Part shown: positions 26,353 to 35,548 of the stretch, piece after piece
How positions within the stretch are numbered: position 1 is the first letter of the stretch
Layout of the letters: the number at the start of each line of letters is the position of its first letter
DNA from: Chlamydiia bacterium
GTDB lineage: Bacteria; Chlamydiota; Chlamydiia; Chlamydiales; GCA-2402025
Assembly (NCBI GenBank): GCA_022601395.1
Contig: JAJACS010000004.1
Coordinates: forward strand, 47,385 to 111,384
Length of the DNA: 64,000 bases
Direction: 5' to 3'
Notes under the pieces: generated by a model
Told to the model about the DNA's origin: nothing
Database searches by the model: none
The model's input: the letters and a program-made list of their open reading frames with translations, nothing else
Made by a program: the position numbers and the translations under genes

Positions 26353-27177
26353 ATGCATAGATTACTTTCTTTTATATTTTTTTTAGGGCTTAGTTTTTTT
26401 CTACATGGATCAACTGTGGATGATTCTGAATGCGTAGCTTTTGTATCAAACAAAAACTACTTCTACAAATTCTTGAAAACGCTAGAACAGCTTACTACAA
26501 AAGGCAAATATAATGGCGACATTTGCCTGATCATTGGGGATGATCTTGAAAATGACCAACTTTTGCAGCATCCGAAAATAATTCAAAATAATGTGATTGT
26601 AAAACACTTCCCTGATATTAGATTTAACAAAAGGTTTTTTAGGGCTGCTCGGAAACTACCAAGGTTCAATCTACTATTTCAATATCATAAGCTTCACCTA
26701 TTCAACACTTTTTTTAAAAAGTGGAATTATGTGTTTTATATTGATTCCGGTATGGAAATATACTCTGACATAACACCTATTCTAGATAGCAAAAAGGCTG
26801 GTAAACTATTAGCCCAGAGCGATGCTTATCCAAGCTATGTTTGGAAACTATCCAGTCAGTTTAGTGATAAGTTTCCCATATATACAAAGGCTCTTTCTAA
26901 GAAATTTGATATGGAAACAGACTACTTCCAAACAGGAACAATGTTATACGACACAAACATTATTAGTAGTGATACATTTAACAAACTAGCTCAGCTAGCT
27001 ATGACTTATCCATCCTGTAACACTAATGATCAAGGAATTTGCGCTCTTTATTTTACTAAAATCCAACCCGTATGGGAGCCTCTTCCTTTTCGAAACAAGG
27101 ATACATATTTTTACGATGCTATGAAAAGAGGGCGTAAGGGGCCATTTATTATGATCAAGTGGCCACATTACAACTAA
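26353..27177 (+). CDS. Exported glycosyltransferase-like protein (GT-A, glycogenin-like)
   Basis: A 274-residue protein with a signal peptide (LLSFIFFLGLSFFLHGS). The central strand VFYIDSGMEIYSDITPIL near residue 127 corresponds to the DxD region of retaining GT-A enzymes such as family 8, though the usual D-x-D reads Asp-Ser-Gly. TDYFQTGTMLYDTNII near residue 196 matches the conserved FNSGVMLINL-type block. NTNDQGICALYF then KIQPVWEPLPFRN fit the last part of the fold. It appears truncated or unusually compact. Export of a sugar transferase is odd in a bacterium, as nucleotide sugars are cytoplasmic. It may modify host or envelope glycans, or act in the host. The donor and acceptor are unknown. 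Confidence 0.6.
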   Translation: MHRLLSFIFFLGLSFFLHGSTVDDSECVAFVSNKNYFYKFLKTLEQLTTKGKYNGDICLIIGDDLENDQLLQHPKIIQNNVIVKHFPDIRFNKRFFRAARKLPRFNLLFQYHKLHLFNTFFKKWNYVFYIDSGMEIYSDITPILDSKKAGKLLAQSDAYPSYVWKLSSQFSDKFPIYTKALSKKFDMETDYFQTGTMLYDTNIISSDTFNKLAQLAMTYPSCNTNDQGICALYFTKIQPVWEPLPFRNKDTYFYDAMKRGRKGPFIMIKWPHYN

Positions 27178-27297
27178 AACTTTGAGCTGAAAATAATAAA
27201 ACCTTCTTTTTACCGCAAAAACCTATTTATAATTACCTTGAAAGAGTAATCTCCTCTCTCTAAAATACCCTGTTTTATTCTAGACACTTAATTACTT

Positions 27298-28299
27298 ATG
27301 AAAATAGTACTTAAAAAAAACATATCTGCCCTTTGGAAGAAGGTGTTAAAAACAAACTTTACCGACCTTGAAGAGCTTTCCAACTTTTTAAATCTCTCTC
27401 CCAAGAAAAGACAGTTTTTGACCCAAAGGAAGGATTTTCCATTAAACCTTCCAAGAAGACTTGCAGCAAAGATCCAAAAAAATTCCTTGTCTGACCCTAT
27501 TTTTAAACAGTTTGTCCCGCTTGATCAAGAGAATGAAGTTGCCGAAGGCTTTGTTAAAAGCCCCGTTTGTGATGAAAGCTTTCAAAAAACGCCCAAGCTC
27601 TTGCAAAAGTACAACTCTCGCGTTTTATTCGTCACTACATCTGCCTGCGCTATGAACTGCAGATTTTGTTTCAGACAGAATTACCCCTATGACACCTCTT
27701 CTAACAAGAGATTTGATAATGAGCTTGACACCATAAAAAAAGACTCATCTATTATTGAGGTAATTTTAAGCGGTGGGGATCCACTGTCTTTATCAGATGA
27801 AAACCTGCAGTACATCGTCCAGCAGCTAGAAAAAATCCCCCATGTGAAGCTTCTGAGATTTCACACAAGATTTCCAATTGGGATCCCGGAACGCATATGC
27901 TCTTCTTTTTTAAGCATGCTAGAAAAAACTTCACTTCAGGTTGTTTTTGTAACTCACATCAATCATCCAAAAGAAATTGATGAAGATGTATCTAGTGCAT
28001 TAAAAAGTATACAAAAGCTTGGAGTTACCATGCTGAATCACTCTGTTCTCCTTAAAGGAGTAAATGATGATTTTGATACCTTGCACGAGCTTTGCAAAAA
28101 GCTCATCGTGACTGGAATAACTCCTTACTATCTAAATCAACTTGATCCTGTTAGCGGCGCTTCACATTTTGATGTCGAAGTTAAGAAAGGAATTAAGCTT
28201 GTAAAAAGACTAAGAGAAGAATTACCAGGATATGCTGTACCCACATATATCCAAGAAATCCCAAACGAAAAGTCTAAAACACCGTTACATACGGTCTAG
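27298..28299 (+). CDS. epmB: EF-P lysine 2,3-aminomutase-like radical SAM enzyme
   Basis: Radical SAM and PLP-dependent aminomutase that makes (R)-beta-lysine for modification of elongation factor P. The iron-sulfur cluster site is SACAMNCRFCFRQ near residue 115. SGGDPLSLSD follows near residue 158, and HTRFPIGIPERI near residue 191 is typical of lysine 2,3-aminomutases. At 333 residues it matches EpmB (YjeK) rather than the longer clostridial KamA, which has an extra C-terminal region. Its partners EpmA and EF-P are not in the window. The 3' end overlaps convergent argS by 15 bp. No ribosome binding site is obvious at the ATG 27298. Confidence 0.85.
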   Translation: MKIVLKKNISALWKKVLKTNFTDLEELSNFLNLSPKKRQFLTQRKDFPLNLPRRLAAKIQKNSLSDPIFKQFVPLDQENEVAEGFVKSPVCDESFQKTPKLLQKYNSRVLFVTTSACAMNCRFCFRQNYPYDTSSNKRFDNELDTIKKDSSIIEVILSGGDPLSLSDENLQYIVQQLEKIPHVKLLRFHTRFPIGIPERICSSFLSMLEKTSLQVVFVTHINHPKEIDEDVSSALKSIQKLGVTMLNHSVLLKGVNDDFDTLHELCKKLIVTGITPYYLNQLDPVSGASHFDVEVKKGIKLVKRLREELPGYAVPTYIQEIPNEKSKTPLHTV

Positions 28300-30051
28300 T
28301 GTTTTAAGACCAAGAATATGAAGGCCGGTCTTTAAAACCCTTGCCGTAAGCTCGCAGAGAAGTAGTCTAGAATCTTCTTCATCTACTCCCTCAACTCTAC
28401 AGTCTCTAAAGAATGCATGGAACTTTTCAGCAAGTTGAAATAGATAATCCGAAAGCCTGTTTGGAAGAAGCTCTTTATCTATCTGCATAAGAGATTCTTC
28501 AAACCTACATAGATGTAACCCTAAAGAAAGCTCTGTCTGGTGAGAAAGAGAGATTTTGGCAGACTTCATCAAGGCATTTACATCTTTACCAGTCTTCTTC
28601 TTAATACTTTGGATACGTACATATGCATATAAAAGAAAGGCTGCTGTATTGCCTTCAAACTTTAACATACGATCATAACTGAAGACATAATCCTTTAATC
28701 TATGACAAGAAAGGTCTGCATATTTAACAGCATCAATGCCAAGTATTTCAGCGCTCTTATCAAGCTCTTCTTCAGAAACATCTGAAAGTTTGTCCTTAAG
28801 AAGCTCTTTTGCTTTTGAAACCGCAGTAGATAAAAGATCGATTAGTTTTTCTGTCTCACCTGATCTTGTTTTGAATTTTTTACCATCAGAGCCAAGGACT
28901 ACACCAAACTCTACATGATTAAACTGTTTCTTTTGTGGGTTGAAATAGCCAGCTTTTTCAGCAGCTTTAAAAACCATTTGAAAGTGAAGAGACTGCCCTG
29001 CATCCACAACGTAAATGACCCTATCAGCCTTCTCTTCTTCTACTCTGTGGATAAGAGCTGCCATATCAGTTGTTGAATAATTAAAGCCTCCATCCGATTT
29101 CTGAATAATCATCGGAAGGGGTTTCTTGTCTTTGCTAACAAAGCCATCAAGAAATATGCACTTGGCTCCTTGATCTTCAACAATAAGTTCTTTCTTTTCT
29201 AAATCTTCTACAACACCCTTTAGCTTCGCACTATAAAAAGACTCACCTCTTTCTGTGATTGTGACATCGAGTAAATTATAAATTTCCTTAAATGCCGCTC
29301 TTGAAATATCGCATATGCGATTCCATGCATTGATACTTTCTTCACTCTTTGCTTGCAGATCAATCACCTCAAGCTGGGCTGTCTTTTTAAAATCCGCATC
29401 AGCATCAAAAAGCTTTTTAGACTCTTTGTACCAACTCATAAGGTCGCTAAGTTCTGGCGTTTTTTTCCCAGAAAGCACATCTTTTTGATACGTTTTTAGG
29501 AAAGCTATAAGCATTCCAAATTGCGTTCCCCAATCCCCTACGTGATTGAGCCTGACAACATCGTGACCAAGAAACTCAAACAATCTTGCTAAAGACTCCC
29601 CTATAATTGTAGAACGAAGGTGTCCTACATGAAGCTCTTTTGCAATATTTGGAGATGAAAACTCTACGATAATCTTTTGCTTGATCTTTGGCTTTGCTAC
29701 ACCAAGATGAGGATCATTCAACTGCTTGTTGAGCTGATCTGCTATATAGTTCTTTTTAAGAGTGATGTTGATAAACCCAGGACCCGCAATCTCCATAGCT
29801 TCAATGAATGAATCTTTTTCAGAAATTGACTTTAGCTTCTCTATAAGTTCTGATGCGACGTTTCTTGGATTCTGCCTTAAAGCCTTTGCAAGCTTTAGAG
29901 CAGAATTACATTGATAATGTCCGAATTTATCTTGAGTACTTTGCGTAACTTCTGCAGGGAGAAATTGTGCGATATCTTCTATATTCGATTCAAAGGCATC
30001 TCTGATTGCCTCTGATGCAATACGCTGTAGAATTCCTATCAAACTGTCCAT
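28285..30051 (-). CDS. argS: Arginyl-tRNA synthetase
   Basis: Class I synthetase charging tRNA-Arg, the tRNA of the ACG anticodon type found at 63747. The adenylate-binding HIGH motif appears as ELHVGHLRST near residue 138, preceded by FSSPNIAK. KTRSGE near residue 388 corresponds to the KMSKS region, which is degenerate in most ArgS. The C-terminal DALR domain is present, and the chain ends in LHILGLKTLDRM. The length, 588 residues, is normal. Downstream it overlaps epmB on the opposite strand by 15 bp, and the dehydrogenase gene ends 9 bp before its start, so the two may be co-transcribed. Confidence 0.96.
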   Translation of the reverse strand: MDSLIGILQRIASEAIRDAFESNIEDIAQFLPAEVTQSTQDKFGHYQCNSALKLAKALRQNPRNVASELIEKLKSISEKDSFIEAMEIAGPGFINITLKKNYIADQLNKQLNDPHLGVAKPKIKQKIIVEFSSPNIAKELHVGHLRSTIIGESLARLFEFLGHDVVRLNHVGDWGTQFGMLIAFLKTYQKDVLSGKKTPELSDLMSWYKESKKLFDADADFKKTAQLEVIDLQAKSEESINAWNRICDISRAAFKEIYNLLDVTITERGESFYSAKLKGVVEDLEKKELIVEDQGAKCIFLDGFVSKDKKPLPMIIQKSDGGFNYSTTDMAALIHRVEEEKADRVIYVVDAGQSLHFQMVFKAAEKAGYFNPQKKQFNHVEFGVVLGSDGKKFKTRSGETEKLIDLLSTAVSKAKELLKDKLSDVSEEELDKSAEILGIDAVKYADLSCHRLKDYVFSYDRMLKFEGNTAAFLLYAYVRIQSIKKKTGKDVNALMKSAKISLSHQTELSLGLHLCRFEESLMQIDKELLPNRLSDYLFQLAEKFHAFFRDCRVEGVDEEDSRLLLCELTARVLKTGLHILGLKTLDRM

Positions 30052-30060
30052 GATTCGAGT

Positions 30061-31158
30061 CTAGCAGATTCCTGCCATTTCAGGAAAGCAAGGCTCTTTC
30101 TCACGCTTGCCTATTTCATTTTTCAGTCTGTAGTCACAAAGAGATAGTGCGGCTTCATGAGTTGTCGTATTGTTCTTCTCAGCGATATCATAGATTGTTA
30201 TAAGTGTATCATAGATTTGAGTTGTTCTATCACGAGCCGGTCTACAATCATAACCATTTGGATCAAGTTCATAAGTTACGTTTATAAGACCGCCACCATT
30301 AATCACAAAGTCCGGAGCATATAGAATGTTTCTATCGGCAAGAAGCTTTGCGTCACTATCATGAAGTAGTTGGTTATTTGAACAACCAGCAACTCCTTTA
30401 CACTTTAGCTCAGGAATAGATTCAGGTGTTAAAACACCACCAAGAGCGCAAGGAACAAAAATATCACAGGGAGTAGACAGAATTTCATCAAGCGGGACAA
30501 CTTTCGCACCAAGCCTAAGAGCAGCTTTCTTCGTCACCTCTTCGTGAGGGTCAGCTACGATAAGCTCTCCTCCTTCCCAGAAAATCGCTTCAGCAATTTT
30601 ATAACCAACACTACCGAGTCCCTGTACAGCAAAAGTTTTACCTTTGAAAGACTCTGTTCCAAAAATTTGCTTAAGTGTTGCCCTGACTCCAACAATCGTT
30701 CCCCAAGCCGTATAAAAACTTGGATCACCACTGCCTTTTTCGTGAGGTACAGCTGTTACATACTTTGTCGTCTTGCGAATCTCTACGATATCTTCAGGCT
30801 TACAGCCATAATCAGGAGCAGAAATATAGTCGCCTTCTAATCGATTCACTGTTTGAGCATAAGCTTTTAAAAGCTCTTTAGACTTAGGCTTCTTAGGGTC
30901 AGTAATGACCACACTCTTGCCACCACCAAGACCAACACCTGCTATAGCAGATTTATACGTCATGCCTTTTGCAAGTCTTAGAACGTCATTCAGCGCAGCT
31001 TCACGGTTTTCATAAGGATAAAACCTAGTACCACCAAGGGAAGGACCCATCGTTGTATTATGGATCGCAATAAAAGCATGAAAACCACAAGTTTCATCTG
31101 TAGCTTCTACTACTCGTTCATAACCATCTATTTGAAGATCTTTGACCTCTAAGCCCAT
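30061..31158 (-). CDS. ldh: Leu/Val/Phe dehydrogenase-type amino acid dehydrogenase
   Basis: NAD-dependent oxidative deaminase of branched-chain or aromatic amino acids. GLGGGKSVVI near residue 75 contains the catalytic Lys region. TYKSAIAG just before it holds the substrate-binding Lys. SAPDYGC near residue 117 and the dinucleotide fold AVQGLGSVGYKIAEAIF near residue 183 complete the family pattern. VINGGGLINV lies near residue 285. Its 365 residues match bacterial leucine dehydrogenases. Chlamydia has a similar gene annotated ldh. The substrate preference cannot be read from sequence. It probably shares a transcript with argS. Confidence 0.88.
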   Translation of the reverse strand: MGLEVKDLQIDGYERVVEATDETCGFHAFIAIHNTTMGPSLGGTRFYPYENREAALNDVLRLAKGMTYKSAIAGVGLGGGKSVVITDPKKPKSKELLKAYAQTVNRLEGDYISAPDYGCKPEDIVEIRKTTKYVTAVPHEKGSGDPSFYTAWGTIVGVRATLKQIFGTESFKGKTFAVQGLGSVGYKIAEAIFWEGGELIVADPHEEVTKKAALRLGAKVVPLDEILSTPCDIFVPCALGGVLTPESIPELKCKGVAGCSNNQLLHDSDAKLLADRNILYAPDFVINGGGLINVTYELDPNGYDCRPARDRTTQIYDTLITIYDIAEKNNTTTHEAALSLCDYRLKNEIGKREKEPCFPEMAGIC

Positions 31159-31440
31159 AAAATGACTCCTTTATTTGTGAATCAATTCGAAAGAATTTCC
31201 CTGACACTATAACATTTAGAGCATCAATAATCAACTAAGCATTTTAATCTTGCCTGCTACTAATAATTTGATTCAAAAACTCTTTAGAACAAAATCACAC
31301 GCGAGCTCTCTCTTTTAAAATTTCATATTACTCCTCCCAGTCTCCCTAGCAGTTTCAACTTGAATATTAATGATACAATCAGATAATCTCGCTCTCACTC
31401 AATAGACTACGCATGCAAATTTTTCACTTTCGAGGTACCA

Positions 31441-32157
31441 ATGACAAAGACTGTCATTACAGAGTCATTAAAGGAACAATTAGTAACGTTTCTTGATCAA
31501 AATAGTAAAGCTGATCTAGTAACAACTTACCTTTTTTATCTAGAGAAGAAATTTCAATTAAAACCAGTTCTTTTCGTTAAAGAAAAAATTATCTACCAAA
31601 GCCTCGACGAGCTCATTAAGCAGCTCGAAATCGACGGAAAGCTTTGGAGAGAAACTGAAATAAAAATTCAAGTCGGCCAGCCGAGCGTAAATGAAAGAAC
31701 TGCAAAAATCTACATATGCCCGTTTACTGGCAAAGTATTTGGCGACAACACACACCCAAATCCACAAGACGCTATTTACGACTGGGTGTCCAAGTGCCCT
31801 GAAAATACCGAGCGCGTTAATGGACTAAAGGTAAAAAGATTTTTTGTTTCAGAAGATCCTGAAGTAATCAAAAACTATATTGAAAAACGCAAAGAGCCTG
31901 TCTCTAAAATCGTTTACTCATCTGCCATCACAGGAAAGCTTTTCAACACGAAAAAAGCTGTAATTGATGACTTCAAGAAAAACCACCTTAAGCCTCTTAC
32001 TCTAGTTGAAGTAGCAAACCAAAACCGCTTCAACTTGGAAGATCACTTATTAAACTTTATTCAAGAACACATGGATGAGACAAGGATTACGGCGTTCGTA
32101 GAAGCTATGAGCAAAGAAAATTCTTTCACTCCTCATGTAGATCAGTGGCTTAAGTAA
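31441..32157 (+). CDS. Conserved chlamydial protein (DUF2709-like), 238 aa
   Basis: Soluble protein without signal peptide or membrane segment. I recognise it by context and appearance as the phylum-restricted family (DUF2709 by my recollection) that in Chlamydia sits between trxA and the yjeE/tsaE gene. The N-terminal third is Lys/Glu-rich and helical. The middle has two paired motifs, IYICPFTGKVFGDNTHPNP near residue 89 and IVYSSAITGKLFNTKK near residue 156, which look like an internal repeat of a PFTGKVF / AITGKLF type. No catalytic residues are evident. It is followed two bases later by tsaE. Confidence 0.78.
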   Translation: MTKTVITESLKEQLVTFLDQNSKADLVTTYLFYLEKKFQLKPVLFVKEKIIYQSLDELIKQLEIDGKLWRETEIKIQVGQPSVNERTAKIYICPFTGKVFGDNTHPNPQDAIYDWVSKCPENTERVNGLKVKRFFVSEDPEVIKNYIEKRKEPVSKIVYSSAITGKLFNTKKAVIDDFKKNHLKPLTLVEVANQNRFNLEDHLLNFIQEHMDETRITAFVEAMSKENSFTPHVDQWLK

Positions 32158-32159
32158 AC

Positions 32160-32627
32160 ATGTCCTCTCTTCTCCAACACTTCACAAGTCGTAGAACGAC
32201 TTCTGCAAAGCAGACTCTGAGGATCGGAGAAGAGATCGCAAGCAAAATCACAAACCCTTGTGCCATTTGCTTTAGCGGAGACCTCGGTGCTGGCAAGACC
32301 ACGTTGATTAAAGGGATCATTCACGCCCTAAACAAGACTAACATAAACGAAATACAAAGCCCTACGTTTGTATATATGACACCATACGAAGAAACTACTC
32401 AAAAAGACGGTCTTCCTATTTGTCATTTCGATTTATATAGATTAAGCAGCGAAAGTGAATTTGAAGCACTTGGCTTTCACGATTATCTAGATAGCAAATA
32501 CCTCTGTCTTTTTGAATGGCCAGACAAGATCCCATCTCTATTTACGAAAGATACACTCTTAATTACCATTGCATATACCGGAGAAACTGAAAGAGAAATC
32601 ACTTTTAGCACGTGGGGTGCTCAATGA
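32160..32627 (+). CDS. tsaE: tRNA t6A biosynthesis ATPase TsaE
   Basis: ATPase that supports the TsaB-TsaD complex in making threonylcarbamoyladenosine at position 37 of ANN-decoding tRNAs. The P-loop is FSGDLGAGKTTLIKGI near residue 38. QSPTFVYM near residue 65 and FDLYRLSSE near residue 88 are family signatures. FEWPDKIP near residue 117 closes the domain. Its 155 residues are standard. The stop codon overlaps the engB start (ATGA), indicating coupled translation with the downstream GTPase gene, and the upstream DUF2709-like gene is two bases away. Confidence 0.95.
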   Translation: MSSLLQHFTSRRTTSAKQTLRIGEEIASKITNPCAICFSGDLGAGKTTLIKGIIHALNKTNINEIQSPTFVYMTPYEETTQKDGLPICHFDLYRLSSESEFEALGFHDYLDSKYLCLFEWPDKIPSLFTKDTLLITIAYTGETEREITFSTWGAQ

Positions 32628-33250
32628 CACTCAAGTTCACAAAAGCTTCTTTCATCACATCTTGCTTACTATCCAAGGACCTTCCTACTTTAAAAAATCC
32701 ACAAGGATCCATACTTCCGGAAATTGTGTTCGTAGGAAAATCAAATGTTGGAAAATCTTCTTTGATCAACCATCTGCTTCGTCAAAAGAAACTTGCGAAA
32801 GTTTCTGGAAGACCAGGAAAAACACAAACGCTTAATTTCTTTAATATCGAAAATAAGCTCTGCCTTGTGGACCTTCCTGGATATGGCTTTGCAAAAGTTC
32901 CCAAAGCTGTAAAAGAAGCTTGGGCAAAGTCTCTTGATATTTATATGCAAACAAGAAACGAAATCAAGCTAGTCTTGTTACTTCTTGATTGCAGAAGACT
33001 TCCGTCGCAAGAAGATCTAGAATTTCTTCTTTGGGCTGACGCTTACGAAAAGCCCCTCATAGTCATTCTTACTAAGTTTGACAAACTAAGGCCCAAGGAA
33101 AGAAAACCCCAAAAAGTTAAAATCTTGAAGTTTTTACATGAAAGTACTGGTTTAGAAAATATTACTTCTTTAACTTACTCGATAAAAAACTCTCACACGA
33201 GACAAGTATTAATTAACGAAATTGAGAAGCATTTACACCCCTATATTTAA
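32624..33250 (+). CDS. engB: Ribosome biogenesis GTP-binding protein EngB
   Basis: Essential TrmE-Era-EngA-EngB-family GTPase (YihA/YsxC) needed for late assembly of the large ribosomal subunit. The frame is open to 32612, but ATG at 32624 overlaps the tsaE stop and follows GGGGTG, so I start there (208 residues). G1 is GKSNVGKSSL near residue 37. The G3 motif is DLPGYGFAKVP near residue 83, the G4 motif is TKFDK near residue 147, and FFNIENKL lies before G3. The end of the protein is basic, as in the family. It is part of a compact run from the DUF2709-like gene to the exonuclease gene. Confidence 0.94.
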   Translation: MTLKFTKASFITSCLLSKDLPTLKNPQGSILPEIVFVGKSNVGKSSLINHLLRQKKLAKVSGRPGKTQTLNFFNIENKLCLVDLPGYGFAKVPKAVKEAWAKSLDIYMQTRNEIKLVLLLLDCRRLPSQEDLEFLLWADAYEKPLIVILTKFDKLRPKERKPQKVKILKFLHESTGLENITSLTYSIKNSHTRQVLINEIEKHLHPYI

Positions 33251-33255
33251 AACTT

Positions 33256-34005
33256 ATGACCTCCATTAAAGAAGATACCTTTATATGTTTAGACTGCGAA
33301 GCTACGGGCCTTGACATTTCTAACGATGAAATCATTGAAGTTGCAGCAGTCAAATTCAAAATGGGTGAGCACTTAGATCGCTACGAAACACTCATCGATC
33401 CAAAGCGCTTGATCCCTGATGAGAGCATCAAAATCCATCACATCACAGATGACATGGTAAAAGGAAAACCGACAATAGACGAGATCCTTCCAAACTTTCT
33501 AAAGTTTATCAAAGGCCATATCATCGTCGGACATGGGATTAGTTTTGATATCGATATCATCGCTGCTGCGGCAAGAAAAAGAAGCATTCCATGCCAAATT
33601 GAATCACAAACGACAATTGACACACTAAGACTTGCTAGACTTTACGGACAAACTTCAGTGAACTCACTTGAGGTTTTGCGAAAGCACTTCAATATATTAA
33701 CCGATGGCGCTCATAGAGCTATGAATGACGTTGTTGTGAATATTGAAGTTTTCAAAAACCTCTCTACAAGCTTCAACACAACAAAAGCTCTTCTAGACAG
33801 ACTCAAAAAACCTATTCCAATGAAAACAATGCCTCTTGGAAAATACAGAGGAAGATCCTTTTCAGAAGTGCCTGTTGAATACCTCACTTGGGCTTCTCAT
33901 CAGAATTTTGACCAAGACCTTCTTTTCTCTATAAAATCTGAGATAAAGAAAAGGAAAAGAGGACCAAGCTTTACACAAGCATCGAACCCATTTTCTTCCC
34001 TATAA
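33256..34005 (+). CDS. DnaQ-like 3'-5' exonuclease with C-terminal extension
   Basis: DEDDh-type exonuclease of 249 residues. The ExoI motif is FICLDCEATGLD near residue 8 with the Asp-x-Glu metal ligands. ExoII is VGHGISFDIDI near residue 93. ExoIII is DGAHRAMNDV near residue 151 with the catalytic His and Asp. After about residue 190 a small extra domain reads MPLGKYRGRSFSEVPVEYL. It resembles the DUF3820/putative quorum-sensing-regulated segment found fused to some DnaQ-like proteins. It could be a proofreading subunit or a separate repair nuclease. Chlamydia carries two dnaQ-like genes, one in this neighbourhood. It is 5 bp after engB. Confidence 0.88.
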   Translation: MTSIKEDTFICLDCEATGLDISNDEIIEVAAVKFKMGEHLDRYETLIDPKRLIPDESIKIHHITDDMVKGKPTIDEILPNFLKFIKGHIIVGHGISFDIDIIAAAARKRSIPCQIESQTTIDTLRLARLYGQTSVNSLEVLRKHFNILTDGAHRAMNDVVVNIEVFKNLSTSFNTTKALLDRLKKPIPMKTMPLGKYRGRSFSEVPVEYLTWASHQNFDQDLLFSIKSEIKKRKRGPSFTQASNPFSSL

Positions 34006-34050
34006 ATCACCGTATTCTTATATTAAGCTTTTAATTTGAGGTGTATCTAG

Positions 34051-35250
34051 ATGTCAAAGCTATCCGTTAAAGACCTTTCCTTGAAAGATAAACGCGTGAT
34101 CATGAGAGTTGATTTTAACACTCCCATAGACAGTAGTGGCAAAATCACCGACAACACAAGAATCAGACTCGCTATTCCAACAATTGAATACATTTTGAAA
34201 CACGGAGCTTCTCTCATCCTTATGAGTCATCTCGGAAGACCTAAAGGAAAGAAAGACGAAAAGTTTTCACTTAAGCCCGTTGCCATTCACCTTAGCTCTT
34301 TGCTCGGGAAAGAAGTTAAAATGGCAGATGACTGCATAGGGAAAGATGTTGAAGAGCTTGCTAGCTCACTCACTCCAGGTAATGTTCTACTTCTTGAAAA
34401 TTTACGCTTTCATCCAGAAGAGGAAAAACCTGAGCTAAATCCGGAATTTGCAAAATCACTAGCAAGCCTTGCTGATATCTACATAAACGACGCTTTTGGG
34501 ACTGCGCACAGAAAGCACTCTTCAACTTATTCTATTGCTGAGTATTTTCCGAAGGTTGCAGCGACAGGCTTCTTAATGGAAAAAGAGCTGAAGTTTTTAC
34601 TAGATGCCATCTCTAATCCTGAAAAACCCTTTTACGCCATCATTGGCGGCGCAAAAATTGGATCTAAAATTAAAATCTTTACGACTTTGATTGAAAAAGT
34701 AGATGCTTTTTTTATCGGCGGCGGCATGGCCTACACCTTTTACAAAGCCATGGGAAAGCAAATTGGAGATTCTATTTGCGACAACGAAATGGTTAAGGTT
34801 GCCTCAGACTTCCTAGAAGAAGCCAAGCAAAAACAAGTTCCCGTTTACCTTCCAATAGACAACGTCGTGGCAAACGATTTTAAGAGCGACGCTAATTACA
34901 GAACCATACTCTCTGAAAATGGAATTGAAGATGGCTGGCAAGGAATGGACATTGGAGAAGGAACCATTAAGCTCTGGAAAGGCAAGCTAGAGAATGGCAA
35001 AACAATTTTCTGGAATGGCCCAATGGGAGTTTTTGAGATGGATGTTTTCGCTAAAGGAACTTTTGCGATTGCAAAAACCCTTGCAAGCCTAAGCGCCACA
35101 ACCATCGTGGGCGGCGGAGACTCTGTATCTGCAATAAATACTTTGAATCTTGAAGAGTCTTTTTCCCATGTATCTACAGGGGGAGGAGCCTCTCTTGAGC
35201 TCATCGAAAACGGCAGCCTGCCTGGGTATGACGCGCTAAGTGACAAATAA
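34051..35250 (+). CDS. pgk: Phosphoglycerate kinase
   Basis: ATP-generating step of glycolysis converting 1,3-bisphosphoglycerate to 3-phosphoglycerate. RVDFNTPID near residue 19 and LILMSHLGRPKG near residue 55 form the substrate-binding N-lobe. The middle blocks LLENLRFHPEEE and IGGAKIGSKI are standard. The C-lobe nucleotide site has FWNGPMGVFE near residue 328 and IVGGGDSVSA near residue 352, ending with HVSTGGGASLEL. A length of 399 residues is normal. A GAGGTG site precedes the ATG. With enolase at 60624, it shows a working lower glycolysis. Confidence 0.97.
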   Translation: MSKLSVKDLSLKDKRVIMRVDFNTPIDSSGKITDNTRIRLAIPTIEYILKHGASLILMSHLGRPKGKKDEKFSLKPVAIHLSSLLGKEVKMADDCIGKDVEELASSLTPGNVLLLENLRFHPEEEKPELNPEFAKSLASLADIYINDAFGTAHRKHSSTYSIAEYFPKVAATGFLMEKELKFLLDAISNPEKPFYAIIGGAKIGSKIKIFTTLIEKVDAFFIGGGMAYTFYKAMGKQIGDSICDNEMVKVASDFLEEAKQKQVPVYLPIDNVVANDFKSDANYRTILSENGIEDGWQGMDIGEGTIKLWKGKLENGKTIFWNGPMGVFEMDVFAKGTFAIAKTLASLSATTIVGGGDSVSAINTLNLEESFSHVSTGGGASLELIENGSLPGYDALSDK

Positions 35251-35288
35251 TTACTAAAATTAACCTAACGATGATTTTAATACACAAA

Positions 35289-35333
35289 TTTGACAAAGAG
35301 CACTATTGTCAAATATGTGAAAATCAGTATAAT
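35289..35333 (+). promoter_or_regulatory. Promoter with overlapping inverted repeat, upstream of the nucleotide carrier
   Basis: TTGTCA (35306-35311), a 16-bp spacer and TATAAT (35328-35333) make a good sigma70-type promoter. The arms TTTGACAA (35289-35296) and TTGTCAAA (35306-35313) form an 8-bp perfect inverted repeat with a 9-bp spacer, and its right arm covers the -35 box. The carrier start is 216 bp downstream, so the leader would be long. The stretch 35334-35548 has no other convincing gene. Confidence 0.6.
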
Positions 35334-35548
35334 TGCGGTTGAAATTTTGAACCAATAAAGCAGTTTTTTTATTTCTACACAAATGGCAACACCGTTGCAA
35401 GTGGAGGAGGCTCAACTTCCTCGGCTAGGTTTTATCTCCTTCTCTTTCAACACCAGCAAGTTCTCTTGTGCACATCCCTTCTACACAAAAAAAACGCTAG
35501 AATGTTCACCAAGGTCACAGAAATCAAACCTACAACAAGGGAATACGT

